64,000 nt of DNA from Vibrio tapetis subsp. quintayensis (GCF_030409945.1 NZ_JAUFQV010000025.1:124001-188000); one strand, 5' to 3'; positions 27,215-36,058 are shown, counted from the stretch's first letter. Notes: generated by a model from the sequence alone, not told the origin. Program-made: numbers and translations.

Positions 27215-28942
27215 TTACTTAGAATGCTGCCAAGGTATCGGATCGCGGTCAAATAGGTCAGGTGTACTGCGTAAAAGATCAATGAAGCAATCCGCCATTG
27301 AATACGTGGTAGTTCCCTCGCCTTCCATATTCAAAATTGCAAAATAGCCTTCTTTACCTTTCATCGTATAAGCCGTTGAACAACCACGATATAAATCGTC
27401 ACAGTTTACCGTATTCCACTCTCCCTGTTGCAGAATTTTTAGGCTGCTGATCCGCTGACCCATCGGTGCGTCTGGGAGATATTGAAAACGCAGATTATGG
27501 GTGTACGGGTAACTCCCAGAGCCGGTACCGTCAACGCCGTTTCCAGTTGCATTGTTGATGGCTCCCTCCAACATTAACTGCAAGTGCTGACCACGAATGT
27601 CGTAATACCCTACCGGAATCGCAAACGGCAATATTTTACCTGCTATGTCGTCAACCGTTATGTCACCGGCCGCCAGCGAGTTACGAATACCGCCCGCGTT
27701 ATGTACAGAAAACTCAACGTTATAATCTGACTTATTCATCATTTTAAAAAACGATTCCGCAACGAGCGGACCTAGCTGACTTGGTCCTTGTTCGTCTGGA
27801 ATACGAACGTGCCTCAAATTGATTGGCGAGCGTCCAATCACTTGCGACTTAATTTCATTGACTCTTGGGCGGTATTTATCATCTAGAATCGCTTTGACTT
27901 TGGCATCTTTAGTACAACGAACCACATTGGGATGTGCGTATATTTGCTTTTGGGTCTGTTCGTAAACGTGATCGTCCACCAGCTCTTCTAAACTGGCATC
28001 CATACCCAATCTACGTCCGACTAACAATTCATTACGCCCTTCAAAACGCGTAACCTTACCATTGGTGTCAAAATCGATTTCACAATGACCCATAAATTGT
28101 GCATAACAGCCAGCCTGAACAATGCGGGTATCATTTACTGTAATGCCATACGCATCTTGCATAGGAAACCCAAGGTCCGTGAAGTCGCCTTGTAACTGAT
28201 GAGAATGGCCACCAACAATTAAACTGATACCATCAATCGCTTTTGCTAGTTGCTGATCTTCTTCATAGCCGAGGTGGCTTAAAAGAATGATTTTATTAAT
28301 GCCCGACTTGTGAATAGCTTGAACGGTTTGTTCGGCAACCATAGTCGCATTAAGAAAAGGAGTATCACTGTCAGGGTTGGAGATAGCCGCCATTTTATCC
28401 AGAGATAAGCCAAACAGCGCCACTGGCTCACCTTCAACATCAATCGTTAACCAACTTCCCACTCCAACATCGGCTTGGTAGCTGTGTAAATTAGCCTTAG
28501 TCGACAGTGGGTTCTTTTTATTCGATTGCTCGGCTGAGAGATCCCAATTACTTGCAAGCATTGGGAACTCAATCCTATCTAAAAAATCCGCAACGGGTTC
28601 ATTACCCATATCCAGCTCATGATTTCCGATCACCATTGCGTCTGGTTTAATCGCATTGAGCATTTCTGCGTTGGCTTCGCCCTTAAATAAGGAAAAGTAC
28701 AATGTCCCTTGAAAACAGTCGCCAGCGTGTAAAAACACAAATTTTCTATTCGCTTGCTTAGTGTGGCTTCTAAGTTGCTCGATCCGATTTGCGATTCGAG
28801 CAAAGCCACCCACACTGACAAATGGAGCCACCTGTTTACCGTTGACACACAAATGCAATTGCATTGTGCTTGGTTCAAAGTAAGAGTGAGTATCGTTAAT
28901 GTGCGCTAACGTTAGCGCGGCAGGTTTGTTGATATTAGTCAT
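27215..28942 (-). CDS. 5'-nucleotidase / 2',3'-cyclic phosphodiesterase family (UshA-like), no signal peptide
   Basis: 575 residues. The metallophosphatase domain has all five motifs: HINDTHSY, GDCFQGT, GNHELD, LSHLG and GGHSH, which hold two metals. The C-terminal 5'-nucleotidase domain (about 345-540) has NAGGIRNS and the nucleoside-stacking region. It should dephosphorylate nucleotides or cyclic nucleotides. Unlike UshA and CpdB, the N-terminus MTNINKPAALTLAHIND is not a signal peptide, so it is predicted to be cytoplasmic, unless the real start lies elsewhere. A perfect 16-bp palindrome in codons 9-14 resembles a LacI/PurR-family operator. The gene stands alone. Confidence 0.9.
   Translation of the reverse strand: MTNINKPAALTLAHINDTHSYFEPSTMQLHLCVNGKQVAPFVSVGGFARIANRIEQLRSHTKQANRKFVFLHAGDCFQGTLYFSLFKGEANAEMLNAIKPDAMVIGNHELDMGNEPVADFLDRIEFPMLASNWDLSAEQSNKKNPLSTKANLHSYQADVGVGSWLTIDVEGEPVALFGLSLDKMAAISNPDSDTPFLNATMVAEQTVQAIHKSGINKIILLSHLGYEEDQQLAKAIDGISLIVGGHSHQLQGDFTDLGFPMQDAYGITVNDTRIVQAGCYAQFMGHCEIDFDTNGKVTRFEGRNELLVGRRLGMDASLEELVDDHVYEQTQKQIYAHPNVVRCTKDAKVKAILDDKYRPRVNEIKSQVIGRSPINLRHVRIPDEQGPSQLGPLVAESFFKMMNKSDYNVEFSVHNAGGIRNSLAAGDITVDDIAGKILPFAIPVGYYDIRGQHLQLMLEGAINNATGNGVDGTGSGSYPYTHNLRFQYLPDAPMGQRISSLKILQQGEWNTVNCDDLYRGCSTAYTMKGKEGYFAILNMEGEGTTTYSMADCFIDLLRSTPDLFDRDPIPWQHSK
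28903..28918. promoter_or_regulatory. LacI/PurR-family operator-like palindrome inside the 5'-nucleotidase gene
   Basis: GCGCTAACGTTAGCGC is a perfect 16-bp palindrome with the central AACGTT typical of LacI-family operators. It matches the PurR consensus ACGCAAACGTTTGCGT at 12 of 16 positions. It covers nucleotides 25-40 of the coding region. Confidence 0.45.
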
Positions 28943-29250
28943 AGTATTTTTTTCTTTTTATATTGTTTATCATTTTGATTTCATTGTTAGTTTATCATAG
29001 GTCACATTTCGTGACAGTTAAATGACACTAACGCCGAATGGCGCACTGTACGTCCACCTAACCGTTAATGACCAAAACAAAGGCCTCAAGTTAGCTAACC
29101 TATGTTTCACGGCGCCAACATTCGTACAAAAATCAAGCTATCACGCGGCCAGAGCTTCCCCTAAGTAGTTGTTATTTAATAACTGTGATCAAGTAACCGC
29201 TCAAATCATCCATACTCATATATGCTTAGTAATATCACGGAGGTTCTTAC
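28943..29250. other. Divergent intergenic region, 308 bases
   Basis: Lies between the 5'-nucleotidase and ybjD-like genes and must hold both promoters. I see no strong hairpin or named operator, and no small gene with a good ribosome-binding site. The ybjD-like ATG is preceded by CGGAGG. Confidence 0.5.
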
Positions 29251-30882
29251 ATGCAGTTAGAGCGTATTGAAATTTCAGGCTTCAGGGGTATCCGGAGACT
29301 CTCTCTTGGCTTCGACGAACTCACGACATTGGTTGGCGAAAATACATGGGGGAAGTCGTCATTACTCGATGCGCTTAGTGTCGCACTTCCGAGCAATTGC
29401 ACTCCTTATCAGTTTGTGCTGCAAGATTTCCATGTCGACTATTCCGCTTCGCATCCTCAATCGCAACACCTACAAATAGTATTGAGTTGGCGCACCAGCG
29501 CAGAAAACGAAGAGCTTGCGGGCCGCTATCGTAAAATAAAACCAGTGTGGACAGAGGATGAGGATGGCGTCAAACGAATAATCTATCGATTGAGTGCCAC
29601 CAGAGTTGATCATAAAGTCACCACAAAATACGTATTCTTGGACCAAAATGGCACACCACTGCCCCTACACCATTGTCACAAATTCGCAGAAGAATTGATG
29701 GCACTTCACCCAGTAATTCGTTTAAGAGATGCTAGGCGTCAAAACCGAGATGACATTAAAGAAATCAGTAACTCCCGCGCCGAAAAACGAATAGAAAACA
29801 CCACAAGGCGGTTACTTGCTAGCCCTGGGCACGTTAACAAAGGCGAAATGCGAAGCAGCCTCCTCTCTATGCAAAACCTAGTAGAGCATTACTTTACCGT
29901 TAATGGACAGTCACGAAGTAATCCTCGTAGGCAAAGAGACCGTATCTTTTTTGGCAGTTCGAACACCAACAAAAATGCGCTGAGCCAAATGGCTGAGAAA
30001 GGCAACAACAAACAGACTCGGCTTTTATTGATGGGGTTATTAAGCGCGTTTATACAAGCGAAAGGCCCCTACGATCTAAGACGTTGCGCTCGCCCTATTT
30101 TGATCATCGAAGATCCCGAGGGTCGATTACACCCGACTCATCTAATTCGCGCATGGAGCATTTTTCAATTGCTGCCCATGCAAAAAATATTGACCACAAA
30201 TAGTGGCGACCTGCTAGGCGCCGTGCCTCTATCATCTATCAGGCGTCTAACTCGTCAGTCCGACAAAACCGTTGCATTTTCCATTCCTCCTAAGCGATTT
30301 GGGGCTGACGAATTACGACGCATCGGCTTTCACATACGATTCCATCGCTCTAGTGCTTTATTCGCCCGTTGTTGGTTATTGGTTGAGGGTGAAACCGAAG
30401 TGTGGTTGTTTAATGAACTGGCGCGTTTATGCGGTTATAACCTTGCCGCTGAGGGCGTCCAAATTATAGAGTTTGCACAGTCCGGGCTCAAATCTTTACT
30501 TAAAGTAGCGCAGGCTTTGTCTATCGACTGGCATGTCGTTACTGATGGCGACCCTGCTGGCAAGAAATACTCTCACGCCGTGCGCACGCTATTGGGCAAC
30601 GATCAAGAAAGACACCGCTTAACAGAATTGCCCGCAAGGGACATAGAGCACTTTCTATATTCAAATGGGTTCGAGCCTTTTTTCCGCGAATTGGTTCATA
30701 TCCCACAGGATCACCCGATCCCGCCTAAAAAGGTCATCGCTAAAGCGTTGAAGAAATACGCCAAACCAGACCTAGCACTCGCCATTGTCAGTCACTGCGA
30801 GGAACAAGGCCCAGAAACGGTGCCCATTCTGATTCGTTGGACTTTAAAGCGGGTCGTCAACATGGCGAACGGCAATACATAA
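29251..30882 (+). CDS. YbjD-like OLD-family protein (ATPase plus TOPRIM)
   Basis: 543 residues, close to the length of E. coli YbjD (about 550). The N-terminal SMC/RecF-like ATPase has ISGFRGIRRL and Walker A GENTWGKSS near 29-37, the ATPase C-half has LIIEDPEGRLHPTH, and the C-terminal TOPRIM domain has the acidic LLVEGETE and DGDPAGK motifs that hold metals. OLD proteins are nucleases, some of them anti-phage, but YbjD-type proteins are single chromosomal genes without the Gabija partner. Function in the host is unknown; a role in DNA repair or nuclease control is inference. CGGAGG lies upstream of the ATG. An octamer repeat begins seven bases after the stop. Confidence 0.88.
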   Translation: MQLERIEISGFRGIRRLSLGFDELTTLVGENTWGKSSLLDALSVALPSNCTPYQFVLQDFHVDYSASHPQSQHLQIVLSWRTSAENEELAGRYRKIKPVWTEDEDGVKRIIYRLSATRVDHKVTTKYVFLDQNGTPLPLHHCHKFAEELMALHPVIRLRDARRQNRDDIKEISNSRAEKRIENTTRRLLASPGHVNKGEMRSSLLSMQNLVEHYFTVNGQSRSNPRRQRDRIFFGSSNTNKNALSQMAEKGNNKQTRLLLMGLLSAFIQAKGPYDLRRCARPILIIEDPEGRLHPTHLIRAWSIFQLLPMQKILTTNSGDLLGAVPLSSIRRLTRQSDKTVAFSIPPKRFGADELRRIGFHIRFHRSSALFARCWLLVEGETEVWLFNELARLCGYNLAAEGVQIIEFAQSGLKSLLKVAQALSIDWHVVTDGDPAGKKYSHAVRTLLGNDQERHRLTELPARDIEHFLYSNGFEPFFRELVHIPQDHPIPPKKVIAKALKKYAKPDLALAIVSHCEEQGPETVPILIRWTLKRVVNMANGNT

Positions 30883-30889
30883 ATCTGAG

Positions 30890-30952
30890 GCAGATAGGCA
30901 GATAGGCAGATAGGCAGATAGGCAGATAGGCAGATAGGCAGATAGGCAGATA
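30890..30952. repeat. Octamer tandem repeat (GCAGATAG) x about 7.9
   Basis: Seven perfect copies of GCAGATAG from 30890 to 30945 plus a seven-base partial copy, with no mismatch. It lies in the 142-base gap between the YbjD-like gene and the converging DUF1097 gene. Perfect copies point to recent expansion by slippage. Confidence 0.97.
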
Positions 30953-31024
30953 AAATAATGTTCGATTACAACACTATCAAAATAATTGATGGCCTAGCTG
31001 ACCATCAATTATCGGAAAATTTTA

Positions 31025-31528
31025 TTAAGTAACTTTCGGTTTTATTTCTTTGGCATCAGACAATACAGAAGCATCAGATTCAGTGACCCATTTGTGAACG
31101 TACAATCCGCTTGCTTTCATCAAGTAACCAAACAAACCGCCAACTAACAGCGATGGAATAACTAACTGCCAATTCGCATCCGCAGCAAAGGTAGCGCACG
31201 ACCCAATAAAAGTACCTGGGATGTAACCAAGCCACGCCTGTTTAGCCTGAATGCACATGAAAAACGCAACCAATGCAGTAATGACGTAACCCATAATATC
31301 TAGAGACACTAACGAAGAACCTTCAATGATCACCAGAGCCCAAAACACACCAGACAAATTCGTTATCATGCTGACCGACAGCCCTTTTAGACCATCATTT
31401 GGCGAAGCAAAGTAACTTGTACAACCAAGGAACCCAGCCCAGCTTATCAATCCAAAAGAAACGGCGACCCATCCCCATATTCCAGAAAGGATGCCGGTGG
31501 TAATTGCGATGGCTAAAAGTACACTCAT
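31025..31528 (-). CDS. DUF1097-family inner-membrane protein (YcdZ-like)
   Basis: 167 residues from the ATG at 31528; a start 75 bases upstream would add a polar stretch with no purpose, and a GAGA lies before the ATG. Five or so membrane helices: about 3-22, 25-45, 55-75, 80-98 and 105-145. The sequence is typical of DUF1097 (YcdZ in E. coli), with the conserved GCTSYFASP region. No catalytic residues are known, and the function is unknown. It follows the LysR gene on the same strand with a strong hairpin between them, so it is probably separately transcribed. Confidence 0.85.
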   Translation of the reverse strand: MSVLLAIAITTGILSGIWGWVAVSFGLISWAGFLGCTSYFASPNDGLKGLSVSMITNLSGVFWALVIIEGSSLVSLDIMGYVITALVAFFMCIQAKQAWLGYIPGTFIGSCATFAADANWQLVIPSLLVGGLFGYLMKASGLYVHKWVTESDASVLSDAKEIKPKVT

Positions 31529-31669
31529 ACGATGTTCTCGATAACGATTCAAAACGAGATAATAGCGTTCGGAGCAACTCATACCGAGACTTAAATCACA
31601 CATAAGCGTAATTGATACTCATGGTTTGCATAGATTTGAGAACGCAAACGCTTAACCATACAGAGTCGT

Positions 31670-31736
31670 TACAAATAGGTAAGGGCTATAACTGACAAAG
31701 CCAGCGCGAAGGCTGGCTTTGTCACTACAAATAGGT
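31670..31736. repeat. Perfect hairpin flanked by 11-bp direct repeats
   Basis: TGACAAAGCCAGC (31693-31705) and GCTGGCTTTGTCA (31712-31724) form a 13-bp perfect stem with a GCGAAG loop. TACAAATAGGT occurs on both sides, at 31670-31680 and 31726-31736. The right copy ends just before the stop codon of the LysR gene. The hairpin can act as the 3' end of that transcript (no U-run); the direct repeats recall a target duplication. Confidence 0.7.
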
Positions 31737-31737
31737 G

Positions 31738-32649
31738 TTATCGACGCAAATTACTCATACGGCCTTTCATCATTCTTAGCCCCTCTCTCTTTATGCAGTC
31801 AGCTAATGGGTTTTCAACCATATCGGCACGCCAAATAAATGATAGAGTGCGATCCATTTTAAGTTCAGGTACGTTTAGTTCAACCAGCTCTCCGCTAGCA
31901 ATGAGTTTTTCAACATCCAAATAAGGTAAGCAACTTAAGTAAGACCCGTTTGCAACCATACTGCGTAAAACCGGAACGTGTTCGTATTCACGCCAAACAT
32001 CAAGGTCAGAAATCAGGTTGTTAATATTGCTATCAAAAACAGTGCGAGTACCAGAACCTTGCTCTCTTAATACCCATTTGGCCTGTTCGAGTTGCGCTAA
32101 GCTGACCCTTTCACGTTGAGCGAACGGGTGATGAGCTGCAGCAATAACCGTTAGGTGGTCTCGACACCACTCTTCTTGGTGAAGGCGGTTGTCATCACAG
32201 CGACCCTCGATGATACCGATGTCGTATTTATAGTCCACAACGTCTTCAATAACTTTAGAGGTGCTTTCTACATTTAGAGAGATACGCATTTCCGGAAAGT
32301 CATTATCAATAATACTGATGAGGTCTGGAACCAAGTGTTCAGCCGGTGTTTGGCTGGCACAAATTCTGATTTCCCCACTCAACAAATGCTGATCATAAAA
32401 GCCCATTTCAATTTGTTGCGCATCTTGTAGCAGCTTCTTAGCTTTAGGTCGTAGCCATACACCCCAATGGGTTAATGTCATACGCTTACCTTGCCTTTCG
32501 AACAAAGGGCGGCCTAGCATTTTTTCCAATTGAGCGAGAGACATGCTGGTAGCGGATTGCGTTAACGCCAATTTATCAGCAGCTTGACTAACGCTACCCG
32601 AATCTGCAACTGAATCAAACACGGCAAGTTGTTTCAGGGAATATCTCAT
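31738..32649 (-). CDS. LysR-type transcriptional regulator, divergent from focA-CBS
   Basis: 303 residues. A winged helix-turn-helix (about 3-62, SGSVSQAADKLALTQSATS) is followed by the linker helix and a periplasmic-binding-like effector domain (about 88-295). Family logic puts its binding site in the 240-base region shared with the formate channel gene, so it probably controls that gene or itself. It resembles CysB/YeiE-type regulators more than CatM-type ones; the effector is unknown. The ATG is at 32649. Start and end are well defined. Confidence 0.9.
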   Translation of the reverse strand: MRYSLKQLAVFDSVADSGSVSQAADKLALTQSATSMSLAQLEKMLGRPLFERQGKRMTLTHWGVWLRPKAKKLLQDAQQIEMGFYDQHLLSGEIRICASQTPAEHLVPDLISIIDNDFPEMRISLNVESTSKVIEDVVDYKYDIGIIEGRCDDNRLHQEEWCRDHLTVIAAAHHPFAQRERVSLAQLEQAKWVLREQGSGTRTVFDSNINNLISDLDVWREYEHVPVLRSMVANGSYLSCLPYLDVEKLIASGELVELNVPELKMDRTLSFIWRADMVENPLADCIKREGLRMMKGRMSNLRR

Positions 32650-32735
32650 CGTCTACCCACATAAGGACTGCAAATTTCAATATGAAACATATTTTACCTC
32701 GTTTTTTTTACTTATCAATAAAACTGATGCAGATC

Positions 32736-32749
32736 TTGAAAATAATCAA
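32736..32749. promoter_or_regulatory. FNR-like box upstream of focA-CBS
   Basis: TTGAAAATAATCAA matches TTGAT-N4-ATCAA at nine of ten defined positions. A possible -10 TATTCT at 32774-32779 would place the box near -43, as in FNR-activated promoters. The box also lies 87 bases before the divergent LysR start. Confidence 0.65.
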
Positions 32750-32889
32750 TTTTTTTATTGGTGCGGTTATGCGTATTCTGAATTTGAGCCGCGACACTTG
32801 AGCAATACATTAGACAAGTGAAGCAAACAAATAATGTGGGTTCATTCTTTATAGGAGATTTTTTATGTACTTGAGTCAGAGGAGCAAAC

Positions 32890-34344
32890 ATGGCCGCGTC
32901 TAACTCACAATTCAAACCTTTCATCGCCCCGTACGAAATGATGGGAGAAGCTGAAAAGTTTGCACTGAGCAAAACGAGCAAATCGACAAGCATGACCATC
33001 AGCCTTGCCATTATGGCTGGCGCATTCATCGGCATTGCTTTCCTGTTCTATATAACAGTCACAACTGGAAGCTCTGCGGTTGGCTGGGGAATTAGCCGCC
33101 TTGTAGGAGGCATAGCTTTCAGCTTGGGCTTAATACTTATTGTTATCGGTGGCGGTGAACTTTTCACAAGTTCTGTTTTGTCGGCCATCGCATTAGCCAA
33201 TAAGCAAATTAACGTTAGAAAAATGCTTTCTATATGGGGCAAGGTTTATGTGGGCAACTTCATTGGTGCCATTCTCCTCCTTGCATTAGTCACCGGAGCG
33301 GGCCTTTACCAATTAGATCACGGTCAATGGGGGCTAAACGCTTTAAACATTGCACAACACAAGCTACACCACACGCCACTACAAGCGTTTTCACTGGGTG
33401 TGCTATGTAATCTATTGGTGTGTTTGGCAATTTGGCTTTCATTTAGTGCAACAAATGCACTCACAAAATCCGCGATGCTTATTCTTCCGGTCGCGATGTT
33501 TGTAAGTAGCGGCTTTGAGCACTGTGTGGCAAATATGTTTATGGTCCCTCTCGGTATCAGTATCCAAACATTTGCTTCTCCAGAGTTTTGGACTCAAGTC
33601 GGAGCAACACCAGCTCAGTACGCAGATTTAAATTGGGGTCAGTTTGTTTCAGCAAACCTAATCCCGGTAACACTAGGTAACATCGTTGGCGGCGCCGTAT
33701 TGGTTGGCCTCGCAAACTGGTCGATATACAGCCGTCCACAAATTAAAGCGGCCAACTTAAAAGCAATCACAACTACTCTAACAACGTCGTCAATTAAGGA
33801 AATTACTATGAATACTAACACTACAGTTAAAACGCTTATCAACGCTCCTGCTTTTTCACTACAAGCTGACATGCCAACTGAGCTAGCGATTGACTCGTTA
33901 GTAGGACAAAACCTTAACGGTGCAGCCGTAACAGACAAGAGTGGCCGTTTGGTTGGTTTCTTCTCTCTTCATGACGTACTGGTCGAGCTTTGGTGCCAAG
34001 ACTACATTCCAGTAAAAGGTCAAAAAGTTGTCGACTTGATGTCCCGTGATGTTGTGGCTATCGACGCAAACGACTCTTTGGTGAACATTGCTGAGTACAT
34101 TTGCTTAGACAAAGACCAGCTTTACCCAACAACCGATATGGGTATTGCTACAAGCTTCAACACGCTTTCTTTAGAAGAGCGCGCTAAGAGCCTTAAAAAT
34201 ACTAAACCTAAGTCTTACCCTGTACTAGATGGTGATACCTTCATTGGTACAGTAACTCGAATTGACGTAATGCGTGCACTACGCTCTGTATATGGTGAGA
34301 AAGCCGATGCTACCGCGAACCAACCAGCATTGGAAATTGCATAG
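32890..34344 (+). CDS. FocA-type formate channel fused to a C-terminal CBS domain pair
   Basis: 484 residues. The N-terminal part (about 1-285) is a formate/nitrite transporter: six helices, the LFTSS loop with Thr93 and the FEHCVANMF motif with His211, matching Thr91 and His209 of E. coli FocA at a constant offset. It moves formate in or out in anaerobic growth. A 40-residue Thr/Ser linker leads to a region with two CBS motifs (about 315-475; QNLNGAAVTDKSGRLVGF and SYPVLDGDTFIGTVTR), which usually bind adenine nucleotides. An internal ATG at 33808 (Met307) is preceded by AAGGA seven bases away and would give a separate 178-residue CBS protein. The start is preceded by GAGGAG. Confidence 0.9.
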   Translation: MAASNSQFKPFIAPYEMMGEAEKFALSKTSKSTSMTISLAIMAGAFIGIAFLFYITVTTGSSAVGWGISRLVGGIAFSLGLILIVIGGGELFTSSVLSAIALANKQINVRKMLSIWGKVYVGNFIGAILLLALVTGAGLYQLDHGQWGLNALNIAQHKLHHTPLQAFSLGVLCNLLVCLAIWLSFSATNALTKSAMLILPVAMFVSSGFEHCVANMFMVPLGISIQTFASPEFWTQVGATPAQYADLNWGQFVSANLIPVTLGNIVGGAVLVGLANWSIYSRPQIKAANLKAITTTLTTSSIKEITMNTNTTVKTLINAPAFSLQADMPTELAIDSLVGQNLNGAAVTDKSGRLVGFFSLHDVLVELWCQDYIPVKGQKVVDLMSRDVVAIDANDSLVNIAEYICLDKDQLYPTTDMGIATSFNTLSLEERAKSLKNTKPKSYPVLDGDTFIGTVTRIDVMRALRSVYGEKADATANQPALEIA

Positions 34345-34389
34345 AGGCTAAAGGCTAGACAGTATTTAAATACTGGCAGCATAAACAAT

Positions 34390-34426
34390 AAGTCGCCCTG
34401 ACTCCTTTCGGAATTAGGGCGACTTT
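34390..34426. terminator. Hairpin terminator between focA-CBS and yceI
   Basis: AAGTCGCCCT (34390-34399) pairs with AGGGCGACTT (34416-34425), loop of 16 bases. The stem is A-rich at its base on one side and T-rich on the other, so it can serve both converging genes. Confidence 0.75.
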
Positions 34427-34480
34427 CCACTATTCAGATATCAGGCAGTGAAGACATCTAAATAAACGTTTATAGCGCGG

Positions 34481-35050
34481 TTACTTACGAACACCTTCTA
34501 CGTGCATTTCCATGTCAACGTAGCTAGATGAACCCATAACTGGGATATTGAAATCTGCAAGCTCTAAACGAGTAGTGCCAACAAACCCGGCACGGTAACC
34601 GCCCCAAGGGTCTTGGCCTTCACCGATGAATGAAGCATCAATTGTTATTGGCTTAGTCACACCATGTAAGTTCAAGTTACCTTTCACTTCCAGCATTCCC
34701 TGCCCCTTGTCGACAACTTCTGTGCTTTCAAATGTTGCCGTTGAAAATTTGCTTGCGTTAATGAAGTCACCACTGCGAATGTGCTTATCACGCTCTGAAT
34801 GATTCGAGTCTAAGCTGCGCGTATCAACATTCACTTTAATAGAAGAAGCCGCTACGTTCTTTTCATCATATGAAAACATACCATCAAATGTATTAAATCG
34901 GCCTTTAATAAAACTATAACCCAGGTGACTTACCTTAAAGTTGATAGATGCATGAGCGCCACTGGTATCAATTTTATAATCCGCTGCTGATGCATGTAAC
35001 GGAAGTAAAGCAGAAACTGCTAAGCCTAGTGTTAATAGTGTTTTTTTCAT
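34481..35050 (-). CDS. YceI-family periplasmic lipid-binding protein
   Basis: 189 residues with a signal peptide (MKKTLLTLGLAVSALLPLHASA). The lipocalin-like beta-barrel shows the family motifs INFKVSHLGYSFIKGRF, the SIKVNVDTRSLDS strand and the C-terminal SSYVDMEMHVEG. YceI proteins bind isoprenoid quinone-like lipids such as polyisoprenes in the periplasm. It overlaps the cytochrome b561 gene by four bases (ATGA), a pairing conserved in E. coli (yceJ-yceI), so the two probably work together in lipid or electron handling. Confidence 0.93.
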   Translation of the reverse strand: MKKTLLTLGLAVSALLPLHASAADYKIDTSGAHASINFKVSHLGYSFIKGRFNTFDGMFSYDEKNVAASSIKVNVDTRSLDSNHSERDKHIRSGDFINASKFSTATFESTEVVDKGQGMLEVKGNLNLHGVTKPITIDASFIGEGQDPWGGYRAGFVGTTRLELADFNIPVMGSSSYVDMEMHVEGVRK

Positions 35051-35592
35051 TTCCTTTCTCCTATCATTTTTCGTAGCGTGTCGTCTTTGTCAATAAAGTG
35101 ATGTTTCAACGCTGCGATTCCATGTAATGCTGCCAAACCAATTAAAGCTAAGGCACTGTAATAATGAATATTTCCTGCAATATCCGGCTGATTAGCAAAC
35201 AGTTCACCGATACTCGGAACCTCAAACCAGCCAAATACCTCTATCCCACGCCCGTCTGCGGTTGATATTAGATAACCAGAGAAGAACATCACAAACAAAA
35301 GTACATACATAGCGATATGTACCCATTTTGCCGCTAGAACTTCGAATGGCTTGCCCTCAATCTTTGGTGAAACAGACAAGTGCTTCCAAATAACGCGTGC
35401 TAACGTTAAAAACGCCAACAAGATCCCGATTGATTTATGCCAGTGAGGTGCAGTTTTGTACCACTCACTGTAGTACGTCAGATCGACCATCCATAAACCA
35501 ACACCAAACAAACCAAACACCGTTAACGCCGAACTCCAATGGAAGAAGCGTGCAAGTGCCGAGTAACGTTTGATTTCAGATTTTGCTTTCAT
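35047..35592 (-). CDS. Cytochrome b561 (YceJ-like)
   Basis: 181 residues from the ATG at 35592 (AGGGA upstream; a TTG 18 bases further out is less likely). Four membrane helices with conserved haem-ligand histidines: one in FHWSSALT, one in APHWHKSIG, one in HIAMYVLL and one in GLAALHGIAALKHH. It should carry electrons through two b haems in the inner membrane, probably between quinol and an unknown periplasmic acceptor. Co-translated with yceI. Confidence 0.92.
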   Translation of the reverse strand: MKAKSEIKRYSALARFFHWSSALTVFGLFGVGLWMVDLTYYSEWYKTAPHWHKSIGILLAFLTLARVIWKHLSVSPKIEGKPFEVLAAKWVHIAMYVLLFVMFFSGYLISTADGRGIEVFGWFEVPSIGELFANQPDIAGNIHYYSALALIGLAALHGIAALKHHFIDKDDTLRKMIGERK

Positions 35593-35815
35593 AGCGTTCC
35601 CTTTATACAAGATGTAGCAACTTTGTTACAAGTTAAGATGTTGATGAGAATTATTTACTATAATGGCCATGGTAAAAAGATGGGAATATTGACTAACTCA
35701 TTCAATTTTTTCGAACGAGTTAAATTGAACTTTCAGGATAGTGAACAATTTACAGTGTAAAACTAGGTTAAGAATGCAATGTGAAATCATAACCAATTGT
35801 TTTTATGTGGCATTT

Positions 35816-36058
35816 CTATTCATCCTTTTCTATCTCGTAAATCCCATCGCTTACATCCATCATTTTAGATTCGAACACTTTCAGCGCATCATTCAGCGCT
35901 TGGTTGTAAATTACAGGGCCGATCTTCTTTGCCATGAAGTCCAAAAGAAAATCGGCATCAAACTGGCCTACCTCTAGATCTAACTCATCTTGTAAGTATG
36001 TTTGAAGTTCTAGGACCAATTCATTTTTACGCTTTGATTCAATTTTTATGTTCGACAC
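35816..36058 (-). CDS. DUF2164-family small protein
   Basis: 80 residues starting at a GTG (36058) with AAGGA eight bases upstream. It matches DUF2164 (YLQDELDLEVGQFDADFLLDF and YNQALNDA). Highly acidic, soluble, function unknown. The neighbours do not suggest one. The base composition is like the rest of the region. Confidence 0.85.
   Translation of the reverse strand: MSNIKIESKRKNELVLELQTYLQDELDLEVGQFDADFLLDFMAKKIGPVIYNQALNDALKVFESKMMDVSDGIYEIEKDE

Noticed and set aside
29251..30882. Anti-phage OLD/Gabija system
   Set aside because: There is no GajB-like helicase, no reverse transcriptase and no mobile context. The length and motifs fit the chromosomal YbjD type.
30890..30952. Possible CRISPR array
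   Set aside because: The units are eight bases with no spacers, so it is a simple tandem repeat.
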